From positions 1 through 49,906 of the IMG/VR virus record IMGVR_UViG_3300013094_000079: a DNA stretch of 49,906 nucleotides; one strand, written 5' to 3'. Each line of letters opens with the position of its first letter. Within the stretch, counting starts at the first letter, position 1. The notes under the pieces were generated by a model. That model searched no databases. It saw only the letters and a list, made by a program, of their open reading frames with translations, and was not told the DNA's origin. This document shows, in pieces, positions 16,997 to 25,666 of the stretch. Made by a program: the position numbers and the translations under genes. Source of the stretch: a virus.

Positions 16997-17322
16997 TGCC
17001 TACAGCCAAAATAGTTCAACCAACTAAAAAAAACAGTCCTGCGATTGTTAAAGCCAAGGGTAAATTCAATGGTTATGCAGATGAGTATGCAAGACCGCAT
17101 ACCATGCAAGATAAGCCAGTAACCGCCAGAAGTATTGATTCTGATAGCAATATACCCAATCCTATTGGTTTAGAAGTAAAGATGCCTACTCGCAAGAATT
17201 GGACTCCATTAAATGGCGGTGTATCTATTGGACATAATAGTGAAGTTAAAACATCTGGTGAAGTAACTAGAGGCAATGGTGCTGCTGAACGCGGCAAAAT
17301 TGCTAGGGGCCCAATGGCATGA
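16996..17322 (+). CDS. Small conserved phage protein
   Basis: 108 residues, rich in Lys, Asn and Thr, without hydrophobic segments. It ends in RGNGAAERGKIARGPMA, an ending type (GxGAAxRGxxARGPMA) seen in other tailed phages. It overlaps the next gene by four bases (ATGA). No function can be given; it belongs to the same translationally coupled block as the adaptor genes. Confidence 0.65.
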   Translation: MPTAKIVQPTKKNSPAIVKAKGKFNGYADEYARPHTMQDKPVTARSIDSDSNIPNPIGLEVKMPTRKNWTPLNGGVSIGHNSEVKTSGEVTRGNGAAERGKIARGPMA

Positions 17323-18428
17323 ACTATAGCCAGCTCGTTACAGAAGTTCAGTCATATTTGGAAAACACATTTCCAATAAATGACATCAATACTTTTATTG
17401 AGCAAACGGAACAAAGAGTATTTAATACGATTCAGTTTCCATCTTTGCGCAAGAATGTAACGGGCACGCTTTCGGCTGGTAATCCTTATTTAACTTGCCC
17501 TAATGATTTTTTAGCTCCTTATTCATTAGCAGTTTTTTCTAATGTAACGGCCAATGCAATATCTGGATCAGTTGGATCAAACACTATTACGGTTAGTACA
17601 AATCCTGGGATATTTGCAGGGCAAAACGTAATAGGAACCGGGATTGGAAATCAGTGCATGGTGATTAGCGTAGTATCATCTATGTCTGGCTATACAGTTA
17701 CTTTGTCACAGGTTAATATTGCTTCAGTAAACGGATTTATTACATTTCAAACAGATTATTCTTATCTGCTAAACAAAGATGTAAACTTTATTAGAGAGTG
17801 TTATTCGACAACTTATTTGAATACACCAAAACATTATGCTTTGTTTGGCCCTCAGTTTGCTTCTCCTTTGTATCTCAGTTTTATATTGGGCCCTACGCCG
17901 GATCAAGCTTACTCGGCCGAGCTGCATTATTTTTACTATCCAGATTCAATAGTACAGTCTGTTATTTCAAACATTTCTGTGCCATCTGCAAATAACGGAT
18001 ATATAAATGGTACTTATTTGAATGTACCTTTAACGGGTAACTCAAACGGCTCTGGCGCGCAGGCGGATATTGTTGTTAGTTCAGGCCAGGTTACTTCTGT
18101 ATCACTTAGAACGGGCGGCTGCCTTTATAACATTGGAGACTCTTTGTCTGCAACGTCTTTGGTTACAACAGGAACGCCGTTTAGCGTAACAGTTAACTCT
18201 GTAGTTAATCCTACGGGGCAATCATGGCTTGGAAATAATTTTGATACTGTGCTTTTATATGGCACATTATTAGAGGCGTACACATACCAAAAAGGCGATA
18301 AAGATCTTATCATTTTTTATGAAAAAAGATACATGGAAGCATTAGCAATTGCTAAGCGCCTTGGTGATGGACTTGAGCGTGAGGACGCTTACAGGTCAGG
18401 TCAATTTAGGATACAACCCGTACAATGA
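17319..18428 (+). CDS. Tail adaptor / tail tubular-type protein
   Basis: 369 residues. The start NYSQLVTEVQSYLENTFPINDINTF-like helix, followed by IEQTEQRVFNTIQFPSLR and a beta part (LTCPNDFLAPYSLAVF), is characteristic of podovirus adaptor proteins between portal ring and tail. Residues about 80-145 carry a beta module (NPGIFAGQNVIGTGIGNQ) and residues 225-285 a second Gly/Ser-rich beta stretch. The end (LLEAYTYQKGDKDLIIFYEKRY) is the usual C-terminal helix pair of this family. It overlaps the next gene by four bases. The general call is good; T7 gp11-like versus other adaptor is undecided. Confidence 0.72.
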   Translation: MNYSQLVTEVQSYLENTFPINDINTFIEQTEQRVFNTIQFPSLRKNVTGTLSAGNPYLTCPNDFLAPYSLAVFSNVTANAISGSVGSNTITVSTNPGIFAGQNVIGTGIGNQCMVISVVSSMSGYTVTLSQVNIASVNGFITFQTDYSYLLNKDVNFIRECYSTTYLNTPKHYALFGPQFASPLYLSFILGPTPDQAYSAELHYFYYPDSIVQSVISNISVPSANNGYINGTYLNVPLTGNSNGSGAQADIVVSSGQVTSVSLRTGGCLYNIGDSLSATSLVTTGTPFSVTVNSVVNPTGQSWLGNNFDTVLLYGTLLEAYTYQKGDKDLIIFYEKRYMEALAIAKRLGDGLEREDAYRSGQFRIQPVQ

Positions 18429-18850
18429 GCATAGTTCAAGGACAAACCACAAGTTTTAAATATCAGCTCTACCAGGGCGGGGTATTTAATATTCCTACAG
18501 ATACCATTAAGATGGCTCTGTACACAGCTAATGCTAACTTGAATTTATCAACTACTTCATATACAAGTGTGAATGAAGTGGTTGGAACGGGTTATACTGC
18601 TGGCGGTCAGATCATGACTGGTTTTAGTTTGAGCTATGATGCCATCAATAGTATTGCTTACATGAATTGGAGCAATGTTATTTGGACTAATGTAGCATTT
18701 ACAGCTAGATGTGCTTTGATATATGATGTTACCGCAAATAATGCATCCATATGCGTTATTGATTTTGGATCCGATAAATATGCCGGGCCTAACTTTACGG
18801 TAACAATGCCAGCCAATTCATCAACAACCGCTTTAATCAGGAGCTCATAA
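18425..18850 (+). CDS. Minor tail / virion protein
   Basis: 141 residues, all-beta in appearance. It starts SIVQGQTTSFKYQLYQGG and contains TIKMALYTANANL, EVVGTGYTAGGQIM, and FTARCALIYDVT followed by ASICVIDFG. This order (FK-LY-G, xxALYxxxA, EVxGTGYxxGG, TARxALIY, DFG) fits a family of small phage tail proteins encoded before the fibres. Overlaps of four bases upstream and one base downstream tie it to the tail operon. Confidence 0.68.
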   Translation: MSIVQGQTTSFKYQLYQGGVFNIPTDTIKMALYTANANLNLSTTSYTSVNEVVGTGYTAGGQIMTGFSLSYDAINSIAYMNWSNVIWTNVAFTARCALIYDVTANNASICVIDFGSDKYAGPNFTVTMPANSSTTALIRSS

Positions 18851-19455
18851 TGACTAACGAAAAATCAGGATTTGGCGATAACGCCGTAGTAACAATGCAA
18901 TCCAATGTCAAAGTACCAGAAGGTATGGGCATTGAGGGTTGGTACCATGTTGTGTGCCGGGACGCACAGGGCAATCTAAAGTGGGAAGAAGAGTTTCCTA
19001 ACTTAGTCGTTGCAGCCGGAAAGCAGCTTATGTTGGATACTCTTTTAAAGGGTTCTGCATATACCGTAGTTGGGCCTTACCTTGGTCTTACCAACGCATC
19101 GTTGACCCCGCTACAGGGTGATGTGATGAGCACGATTATTCCGTCTAAAGAGTTTACTGCTTACACAGTGGGTGGCTCAGCAGTGCGCGGTACAGCGGTA
19201 TTTGCATCTTCTGTAAACAATGGAGTAGCCAGCACAAGCAACGTAGTTTCAAGTACAGCGGCGGCTATTGTTTATACGATCACAGGATCTGGCGGTACAG
19301 TGTACGGCTGTTTCTTAGTAACAGGATCTGGCGCTTCTGCAACACAAGGAAGCACTGCGGGTACTTTGTATTCAGAAGGTAACTTTGCCGTAGCTAAAGC
19401 AACAACGGCTGGCGATACAGTTTCAGTTACATACAGTACATCTGCAACATCTTAA
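18850..19455 (+). CDS. Structural protein preceding tail fibres
   Basis: 201 residues. The first 60 (EGWYHVVCRDAQGNLKWEEEFPNLVV, then GKQLMLDTLLKGSAY) match a widespread small phage tail-region protein, and the remainder is Thr/Ser/Gly-rich beta (VYTITGSGGTVYGCFLVTG). Probably part of the tail tip or fibre attachment, inferred from place. The ATG overlaps the preceding stop by one base. Confidence 0.68.
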   Translation: MTNEKSGFGDNAVVTMQSNVKVPEGMGIEGWYHVVCRDAQGNLKWEEEFPNLVVAAGKQLMLDTLLKGSAYTVVGPYLGLTNASLTPLQGDVMSTIIPSKEFTAYTVGGSAVRGTAVFASSVNNGVASTSNVVSSTAAAIVYTITGSGGTVYGCFLVTGSGASATQGSTAGTLYSEGNFAVAKATTAGDTVSVTYSTSATS

Positions 19456-19465
19456 GGAGTCCTAG

Positions 19466-21157
19466 ATGGCTCTAGTACTGGCGGATAGAGTACTACAGAC
19501 GGGTACGGCTAACACAACTGTTAGCTTTAACTTGACTACTGCTGTATCCGGCTATCAATCATTTGCTGTTATAGGTAATGGAAACACTACCTACTACGGG
19601 GCGTGGGACGGAACAAACTGGGAAGTAGGAATAGGAACGTATTCAACTTCAGGCCCTATCCTGACCCGCACAACAATTATTGTCTCAAGTAATTCCAACG
19701 CTGCGGTTAGCACGTTTGGTAGTGTCATTTCTATATTTGTCACCCAGCCCGCAGAGAAGGCGGTGTATTTAGATGCGAGTGGTAATGCATCTGCATTGGG
19801 TACTATATCCTCGGGTACATGGAATGCAACAACCATAGGAACAGCATACGGCGGAACAGGACTTACATCATTTACAGCAAATGGTGTGGTATATGCGTCT
19901 AGTACAAGTGCTTTGGCTACTGGGTCTTCGTTAACTTGGAATGGCTCTGCACTAGGTATTAGTGGTGCAGAAAATATTGTTGGAACCAATAATAGTACTT
20001 ATACATTTTCCGTTATAAATGATGCTTCTGGACTTTCTTATTCCGGGACTGGAAAAAGATTAGCATTTTTTCGTACTTCATCAGGAGCCAGTTCTGACCA
20101 ACCCGGCATTGATATTGGTTACGACATATCAGGCGGCTCTGGAATTATTGCCGGAAGTACAAACGGTACTGGAACTGCAATAGCATTTTGGACTTATGAC
20201 GGCGCAAGTTGGAGTGAGCGTGGGCGTTTTGCCAAAAGCGGCAACTTTGGTATAAATACAAATAATCCTAGTTATGGACTCGATGTAAACGCAGTTGGTC
20301 GTGTTCAATCTTCTTTTATTGTTGGCCCTGCAACTTATTCTTCTGACCGTTTATTTTATGTCTCTGGAAACAGCGGAACATCTGGCGCATCTCAATTTGG
20401 CGCAGTTATCAATCCAACACTGCCAAATACAGTTACAAGTGCGGCATACGGTTTTTATACCAATCTAAACTTAGCAAGCGGTGCAACAGTCACCAATGCT
20501 TTTGGTTTATATATTGATGCTATGTCTTACGGGACAAGCACAATTACAAACAAGTATGGTTTATATGTAGCTGATACAAATAATAGTTATATTGGTGGAA
20601 AACTAGGTATAGGTACAAATAGTCCTAGCCAGTATCTTGATGTTGCCGCAAGTGGTGCAAATATTCGTCTTTACAATGTGGGCGGCTCAGGAACTAAACT
20701 TCTTTTGTTGGATGCAGGTGGAAACTCTGCGGTAGGACAAACAAGTGGTGCATTGCAATTCTACTCAGGTGGACTTTCTAATTTAACAGCCACTCTTGAT
20801 GGTAGTGGTAATTTGTTGGTTAATAGTACTTCAGCAGTAACAGCTTTTACAAATAGAAAGGTGATTAGGGGCGATGGTTGTTTTTCTACAAATGCCTCTG
20901 TTAATGTAACTGCATTAAATACTAACTTCACTTTATTTAACGGATATACTGCTGGAATTATTACTATTAGAGACAACTCAAGCGGTGGTTCGGCTGTGTG
21001 GCTTTTAGACCCAAACAACGGAAACATACAGATTGCAAGTAACTTGCCAAAAACAATTACTTTTAACTTTAGTGGCTCAACTACTAACATGCAACAAACA
21101 AGTGGATCAGTCACAACCAATTATTCTTATAACATGGTTTTTTCTGCAAACGCATAA
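19466..21157 (+). CDS. Tail fibre protein, first of two paralogues
   Basis: 563 residues. The N-terminal 170 are a particle-binding domain shared with the next gene (about 76 of the first 100 residues identical by eye: ADRVLQTG, SGYQSFAV, NGNTTYYGA, DGTNWEVGIGTYS). It continues with YGGTGLTSFTANG and then Gly/Ser/Asn-rich beta repeats typical of trimeric fibre shafts and receptor domains (GINTNNPSYGLDV, YGLYVADTNNSYIGGKLGIG). It ends FNFSGSTTNMQQTSGSVTTNYS. Fibres bind the host surface. No peptidase auto-cleavage domain was recognised. Ribosome site AAGGAG upstream. Confidence 0.82.
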   Translation: MALVLADRVLQTGTANTTVSFNLTTAVSGYQSFAVIGNGNTTYYGAWDGTNWEVGIGTYSTSGPILTRTTIIVSSNSNAAVSTFGSVISIFVTQPAEKAVYLDASGNASALGTISSGTWNATTIGTAYGGTGLTSFTANGVVYASSTSALATGSSLTWNGSALGISGAENIVGTNNSTYTFSVINDASGLSYSGTGKRLAFFRTSSGASSDQPGIDIGYDISGGSGIIAGSTNGTGTAIAFWTYDGASWSERGRFAKSGNFGINTNNPSYGLDVNAVGRVQSSFIVGPATYSSDRLFYVSGNSGTSGASQFGAVINPTLPNTVTSAAYGFYTNLNLASGATVTNAFGLYIDAMSYGTSTITNKYGLYVADTNNSYIGGKLGIGTNSPSQYLDVAASGANIRLYNVGGSGTKLLLLDAGGNSAVGQTSGALQFYSGGLSNLTATLDGSGNLLVNSTSAVTAFTNRKVIRGDGCFSTNASVNVTALNTNFTLFNGYTAGIITIRDNSSGGSAVWLLDPNNGNIQIASNLPKTITFNFSGSTTNMQQTSGSVTTNYSYNMVFSANA

Positions 21158-21209
21158 ATAAAAAATAATGAAACAAGTAACAGCCCTTCAAGCAAAAGTA
21201 GAATAACAA

Positions 21210-24209
21210 ATGGCCTTAACAATAGCAGATAGAGTTCTACAAACAGGCAGTGCGAATACCACGGCGAGCTTTACGCTGAGCGGTTCTGTTTCTGGTTATC
21301 AATCTTTTGCTGTTGTTGGAAACGGTAACACGACATACTACGGTGCGCAAGACGGTACAAACTGGGAAGTGGGTATTGGCACATACTCAACCACTGGGCC
21401 GACGCTAACAAGAACTACAGTTATTTCATCGAGCAACTCAGGTAGCGCGGTCAGTACATTTACCTCGCCCGTAACAGTGTATGTTACCCAGCCATCCGAG
21501 TATGCAGTATATGTAGCTGGATCAAACATCGTAGTACCTAATAGCGCTATTTTAGGAACGGCTAACGGCGGAACAGGACTTAATACATTCACAGCCAACG
21601 GGATAGTATTTGCCTCAACCACAGCCGTACTAGCTACAGCTACAGGGCTTACTTGGAACGGCACTACGTTTAATGCGTCAAACATTTCTACTGCTGGTTA
21701 TGTGCAAACTTCTATAGCAAGTGGGTATTTATCGTCTTATCAAGCGGCTATAACTACAGCAACTCCAGGCTTAGGAACTTACGGTATTCATTTCAACGGG
21801 CAGACCACTGCCGATTATGCCGCGGGAATTACTTGGAATGGAGGAACGACAACTACCAATGCGCAGGCGGGAATTTATGTACAAGGTTCCGGTTCATACG
21901 GCACAAAAATGTACATTGCTACAACAGATAGCTATGCTACTGGTGCAAAAACTGCAATTAGTATTGACCATACTGGGCTAACAAATTTTGCCCGTGTTAG
22001 GCCAACCGCATTAGGCAATACAATACTCGATATTGGAAACTACAACTCCTATGCCTTGCCTTTAAGTGGTGGCAATATAACAGGACAATTATATGTAAAA
22101 GCTTCAACATCATATTCTAATGCAGCATTACAACTAGGCTATGGTGATAGTAGTACAGGCTCATTTGCATATATACAGCAGTCTTTTCAATACCAAGGGG
22201 GAGGTTATTCTCACTTTATAACATCAAGACATGACGCCGCTGGCGCAACATCTGGCAATGCTTTATTGTTTTATTTAAACGTAGGGACAACTGCAGGGGC
22301 AAGCTCAGCTCCCGGAACGGGAAATTATCTTTCCTATTTTATGAATATAACTTCGCACAATTGGTATGTTAGTAATACTAATTACATGTCTCTATCAAGT
22401 TCTGCCTTATCTGTTACTGGCGCAGTAAATTCAACAACAGCAAATATTACTCCAAACACAACAGGGGTAAGTACAGGTCTTACTGTGGTAAACGGAGATA
22501 TAACAACATATAGATCCGGTGGAACAACAGGTGTAATATTTCTTGGTAGCAGCGGCAGTAAGTATCTTTATTTTGACGGCACAAACTATAATATGCCCGG
22601 TGGAGGTTTAACTTTAAATGGCGCAACTACACTTACTTCATCTAATTATTCAGGATACTCATCTTTTTCTGGAACTGTATCTGGCACAAACATTACGAAT
22701 AACGGTTATTCAAGCTACGGCAACACTGCAACACAAACACTTAGAAACAGTTATTACGGGATATTGTTGGGCAATTCAGTTTCTCACCTAAACGTAATGG
22801 CGGACAGTAGTGGTAATGGCGGTTTTTATAGAGAAAATGGCGGGCAATGGGCTACGTATTGGAATGCAAGCCAAGGTTCTTTAGGAATTGGTGCATCAAC
22901 TACGTCCTCATCTTATACGCTGTATGTAACAGGATCATCATATTCAACTGGAAATATAAGATCGGATGGAGGCACCGGTTTTGTTCTTGGAGGGGCAGGT
23001 ACTTTTGCAAGAGGCTCGGCTGGAACAGGTTATTTAAACGGTCAATATAGTACTGTTGAGACTTCATCTACTACTGGGCCAATTTACTGTATTAATCAAA
23101 CAAGTTATGCTCCAACGTCAACAACTTTAGCAACTATGTACGGTATTGGTTTTACATATGCTCCGAATCTCACAGGAGTAAGTTGGCCTTTTGGCACCGC
23201 CGGTTGGGGAATGTATGTTGCAGCCGGTGGTAGTGCTAGTATATATTTAGACGCAGCCAGTGGCAGAGTTTGTACTGGGTCTTTGTATACAACATCAGCA
23301 AGTTATTCTACATCCGCTTCAATTTTTATTGGGCAGTACGGTGGAGCAACAAGAGGGTATTTATACAACGATACAAGTGGATTTGGGCTTTTAACTTATT
23401 CTGGCAGCTGGGGCCTTCAAGTTACATACGGAACAAATAGTTCTACTGCTTATGGCGCTTTTGCAACCGGGGGAGCTACATATGGAGGGTTCTTTGGAAG
23501 TAGCAATACGTTACGTGTTAACGGCAGTGGTGGCGGTGAATTATTAATAGCTTCTTCAACTACTGCATCTATTCTTGAATTTCAAGTTAGCAGCGGTGGC
23601 AGTTGGCACGTTCAAAACTCCGGTGGTGTTTTTTATATTACTCAAACAAGTGTTGCCGATAGGTTTTATATTAATGGGGCAGCAGTAACAATACCAGGAT
23701 CTTTAAGTAAAGGCAGTGGTACTTTTGATATAGACCACCCGTCCGTGCCAAATATGCGTTTAAGGCATAGTTTTGTTGAAGGGCCAAGAGTTGATTTGAT
23801 TTACCGTGGTCATGCTACATTGACGGTGGGAACTGTAACGGTAGACATGGATATTAATGCCATGAGCCAAGGCGGTCAGACAATGACACCAGGAACTTTT
23901 GTAGCACTAACCCGTGATCCAGACATATATTTGCAAAACACAACAGGATGGAGTCCCGTAAAAGGATCAATTAACGGATCTAAGTTAACCATCATTTGCC
24001 AAGATCAAACCAGTACAGATACTATTTCTTGGATGGTGGTTGCAGAACGCAAAGATCAACACCTGCACGATGATAATATAGAAATGACAGACGATCACGG
24101 TAGGTTAATATTAGAATACAAAAATAATAGAACTTCTGGCCCAACACAGCCCGGAGAAGCAGTTCATGTATATCACGAACCCAGCAATCAAAAATCACCA
24201 ACAGTCTAA
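21210..24209 (+). CDS. Tail fibre protein, second paralogue
   Basis: 999 residues. It starts with the same particle-binding domain as the preceding gene, then a much longer shaft of Ser/Thr/Gly/Tyr-rich beta repeats. The last 170 residues differ: GSGTFDIDHPSVPNMRLRHS, FVEGPRVDLIYRG and DMDINAMSQGGQTMTPGTFVAL. That FDIDHP...HSFxEGPxxDLIYRG block is a known C-terminal domain of many aquatic phage fibres. A polar, charged tail with ERKDQHLHDD follows. Probably the main receptor-binding fibre. The 52 bases before it hold only a 12-codon open frame. Confidence 0.85.
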   Translation: MALTIADRVLQTGSANTTASFTLSGSVSGYQSFAVVGNGNTTYYGAQDGTNWEVGIGTYSTTGPTLTRTTVISSSNSGSAVSTFTSPVTVYVTQPSEYAVYVAGSNIVVPNSAILGTANGGTGLNTFTANGIVFASTTAVLATATGLTWNGTTFNASNISTAGYVQTSIASGYLSSYQAAITTATPGLGTYGIHFNGQTTADYAAGITWNGGTTTTNAQAGIYVQGSGSYGTKMYIATTDSYATGAKTAISIDHTGLTNFARVRPTALGNTILDIGNYNSYALPLSGGNITGQLYVKASTSYSNAALQLGYGDSSTGSFAYIQQSFQYQGGGYSHFITSRHDAAGATSGNALLFYLNVGTTAGASSAPGTGNYLSYFMNITSHNWYVSNTNYMSLSSSALSVTGAVNSTTANITPNTTGVSTGLTVVNGDITTYRSGGTTGVIFLGSSGSKYLYFDGTNYNMPGGGLTLNGATTLTSSNYSGYSSFSGTVSGTNITNNGYSSYGNTATQTLRNSYYGILLGNSVSHLNVMADSSGNGGFYRENGGQWATYWNASQGSLGIGASTTSSSYTLYVTGSSYSTGNIRSDGGTGFVLGGAGTFARGSAGTGYLNGQYSTVETSSTTGPIYCINQTSYAPTSTTLATMYGIGFTYAPNLTGVSWPFGTAGWGMYVAAGGSASIYLDAASGRVCTGSLYTTSASYSTSASIFIGQYGGATRGYLYNDTSGFGLLTYSGSWGLQVTYGTNSSTAYGAFATGGATYGGFFGSSNTLRVNGSGGGELLIASSTTASILEFQVSSGGSWHVQNSGGVFYITQTSVADRFYINGAAVTIPGSLSKGSGTFDIDHPSVPNMRLRHSFVEGPRVDLIYRGHATLTVGTVTVDMDINAMSQGGQTMTPGTFVALTRDPDIYLQNTTGWSPVKGSINGSKLTIICQDQTSTDTISWMVVAERKDQHLHDDNIEMTDDHGRLILEYKNNRTSGPTQPGEAVHVYHEPSNQKSPTV

Positions 24210-24219
24210 AGGAAACAAA

Positions 24220-24564
24220 ATGGCAATTACATACACTCAAGATATATTAAACATGGTGGCTTATCCTACCTATGAATCTCAAACAAACGTAGTGTTCCAA
24301 ATCAATTGGATGCTTATTGGCGTTGATGATGCAACCGGTTTACAAGCAAATAATCCTGCTCAGACTACAGTAACATATGTTGCAGGAGAACCTTTTACAC
24401 CATATAATCAGTTAACGCAAGCAGAAGTTTTGAATTGGATTAACACAAATACTCCGTCAGAATATATGACCGCGTTACAAGCCAATGTGGCAGCTCAAAT
24501 TGCTCAAAAAACACAGCAGCAAACATTGCAACCACCCTGGATACAATCACCAACCGCAACTTAA
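24220..24564 (+). CDS. Small tail-region protein
   Basis: 114 residues from ATG 24220, chosen because AAAGGAAAC precedes it; an in-frame ATG at 24166 lies inside the fibre gene. It starts AITYTQDILNMVAYPTYESQ and contains NVVFQINWMLIGVDDATG and LNWINTNTP, matching a widespread short protein family that follows fibre genes in environmental phages. Role unknown; perhaps a fibre chaperone or tail component. The end is Gln-rich (AQKTQQQTLQPPW). Confidence 0.7.
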   Translation: MAITYTQDILNMVAYPTYESQTNVVFQINWMLIGVDDATGLQANNPAQTTVTYVAGEPFTPYNQLTQAEVLNWINTNTPSEYMTALQANVAAQIAQKTQQQTLQPPWIQSPTAT

Positions 24565-24574
24565 AGGAAAAATC

Positions 24575-24772
24575 ATGGACCAAAAACTAGCCCTCGGCGA
24601 AGTTACCATTGCTGAATTTAACCTTATCATGAAGCTATTGGCTTCTGGTTCAATTGCTGATCACCTCGATCTTTTTATGAGATTTAGAATGATAGGCGTT
24701 GAATTCGATAAGAAAATACAAGCACAGCAGCAATCAAATGCTCCTGTAACATTGGCTCCTCCAGAAGCCTGA
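24575..24772 (+). CDS. Small hypothetical protein after the fibre genes
   Basis: 65 residues from ATG 24575 (AAAGGAAAAATC upstream); the earlier in-frame ATG at 24485 would overlap the previous gene by 80 bases. Content is an amphipathic helix (EVTIAEFNLIMKLLASG) and a Gln/Ala/Pro tail. No family recognised. Six bases separate it from the next start. Confidence 0.6.
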   Translation: MDQKLALGEVTIAEFNLIMKLLASGSIADHLDLFMRFRMIGVEFDKKIQAQQQSNAPVTLAPPEA

Positions 24773-24778
24773 TGACAA

Positions 24779-25657
24779 ATGTTTGGCGCTAATGCCTTTG
24801 CTCAATCCCCATATGCCGCATTTGGTACAGTTTTTCCATTAAGTTTAACTGAGAATACCACGGCAGGGGATAGCAGCGCCCAACAGTCCAATTACTTATA
24901 CAGCTTTAACGAAAACTCTACATCTAACGATACAAATTCTGAGGTAGATGTTTTTTATGAGAGCATACTAGAAAACGTTGGGTCTGCTGATACTAACTCA
25001 GTAACCGCTCAATTCGTTGGTAGTTTAACGGCAGAAAACTTTGGCATTACAGATACGCCAAATATAAGCGCAGCATTTATTACAAGCTTAACAACTGAGA
25101 ATAGCGGGCTTACTGATTCTTATGTCAGCAGCGGCGGATTCAATCCAGTATTAACAACCGAAAACTTTGGCTCTTCAGATGCAAATTCAATGTCGGCACA
25201 GTTTGCCGAGTCGTTGACAGAGAACTTTACGCCCACAGAGACTGAAACTATTGTTACGGTTTATTTGTTTTCACCAAATGAAATTTTTGGTATAGCAGAT
25301 GCGCCAACAATAACTGCTCAGTACATTACAAGTTTAACAACGGAAAACTCTGGGGTTGCTGACTCTCCAACAATCAGCGCTGGGTATGTGCCGGTCTTAA
25401 CCACTGAAAATATTGTGTCTGCTGATGCGCCTGCGATAACAGCCCAGTTTGCAGAGAGCATTGTGGAGAACGTAAACCCCAATGATTCCAGCACCCAGCA
25501 GTCTAACTTCTTAGAAACAATACAAGAAAGTTCAACAATCAATGATTCAAATACCGTTTCTGGATGGGAGCGGATTGATGATAGTCAAGTAACAGTTTGG
25601 ACACCTGTTAACAACTCGGAAGCGCCGGGTTGGAATACTATTAATAACACGCAATAA
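24779..25657 (+). CDS. Tandem-repeat tail protein
   Basis: 292 residues made of about ten to twelve degenerate repeats of 21-22 residues with the core SLTTENSGxxDxxxISAxF. Examples lie near residues 80, 103, 124 and 190, e.g. LTTENSGLTDS, LTTENFGSSDA, LTTENSGVADS, LTTENIVSADA. The C-terminal 30 residues switch to short Trp steps (DDSQVTVWTPV, APGWNTINNTQ). Both repeat types are typical of elongated phage tail or spike accessory proteins. It starts seven bases after the previous stop with no clear ribosome site. Function is inferred from position between fibres. Confidence 0.68.
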   Translation: MFGANAFAQSPYAAFGTVFPLSLTENTTAGDSSAQQSNYLYSFNENSTSNDTNSEVDVFYESILENVGSADTNSVTAQFVGSLTAENFGITDTPNISAAFITSLTTENSGLTDSYVSSGGFNPVLTTENFGSSDANSMSAQFAESLTENFTPTETETIVTVYLFSPNEIFGIADAPTITAQYITSLTTENSGVADSPTISAGYVPVLTTENIVSADAPAITAQFAESIVENVNPNDSSTQQSNFLETIQESSTINDSNTVSGWERIDDSQVTVWTPVNNSEAPGWNTINNTQ

Positions 25658-25666
25658 GGATTAATC

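Noticed and set aside
21168-21206. 12-codon frame between the two fibre genes
   Set aside because: It is too short to support and has no clear ribosome site; it may be spacer or remnant of the fibre duplication.
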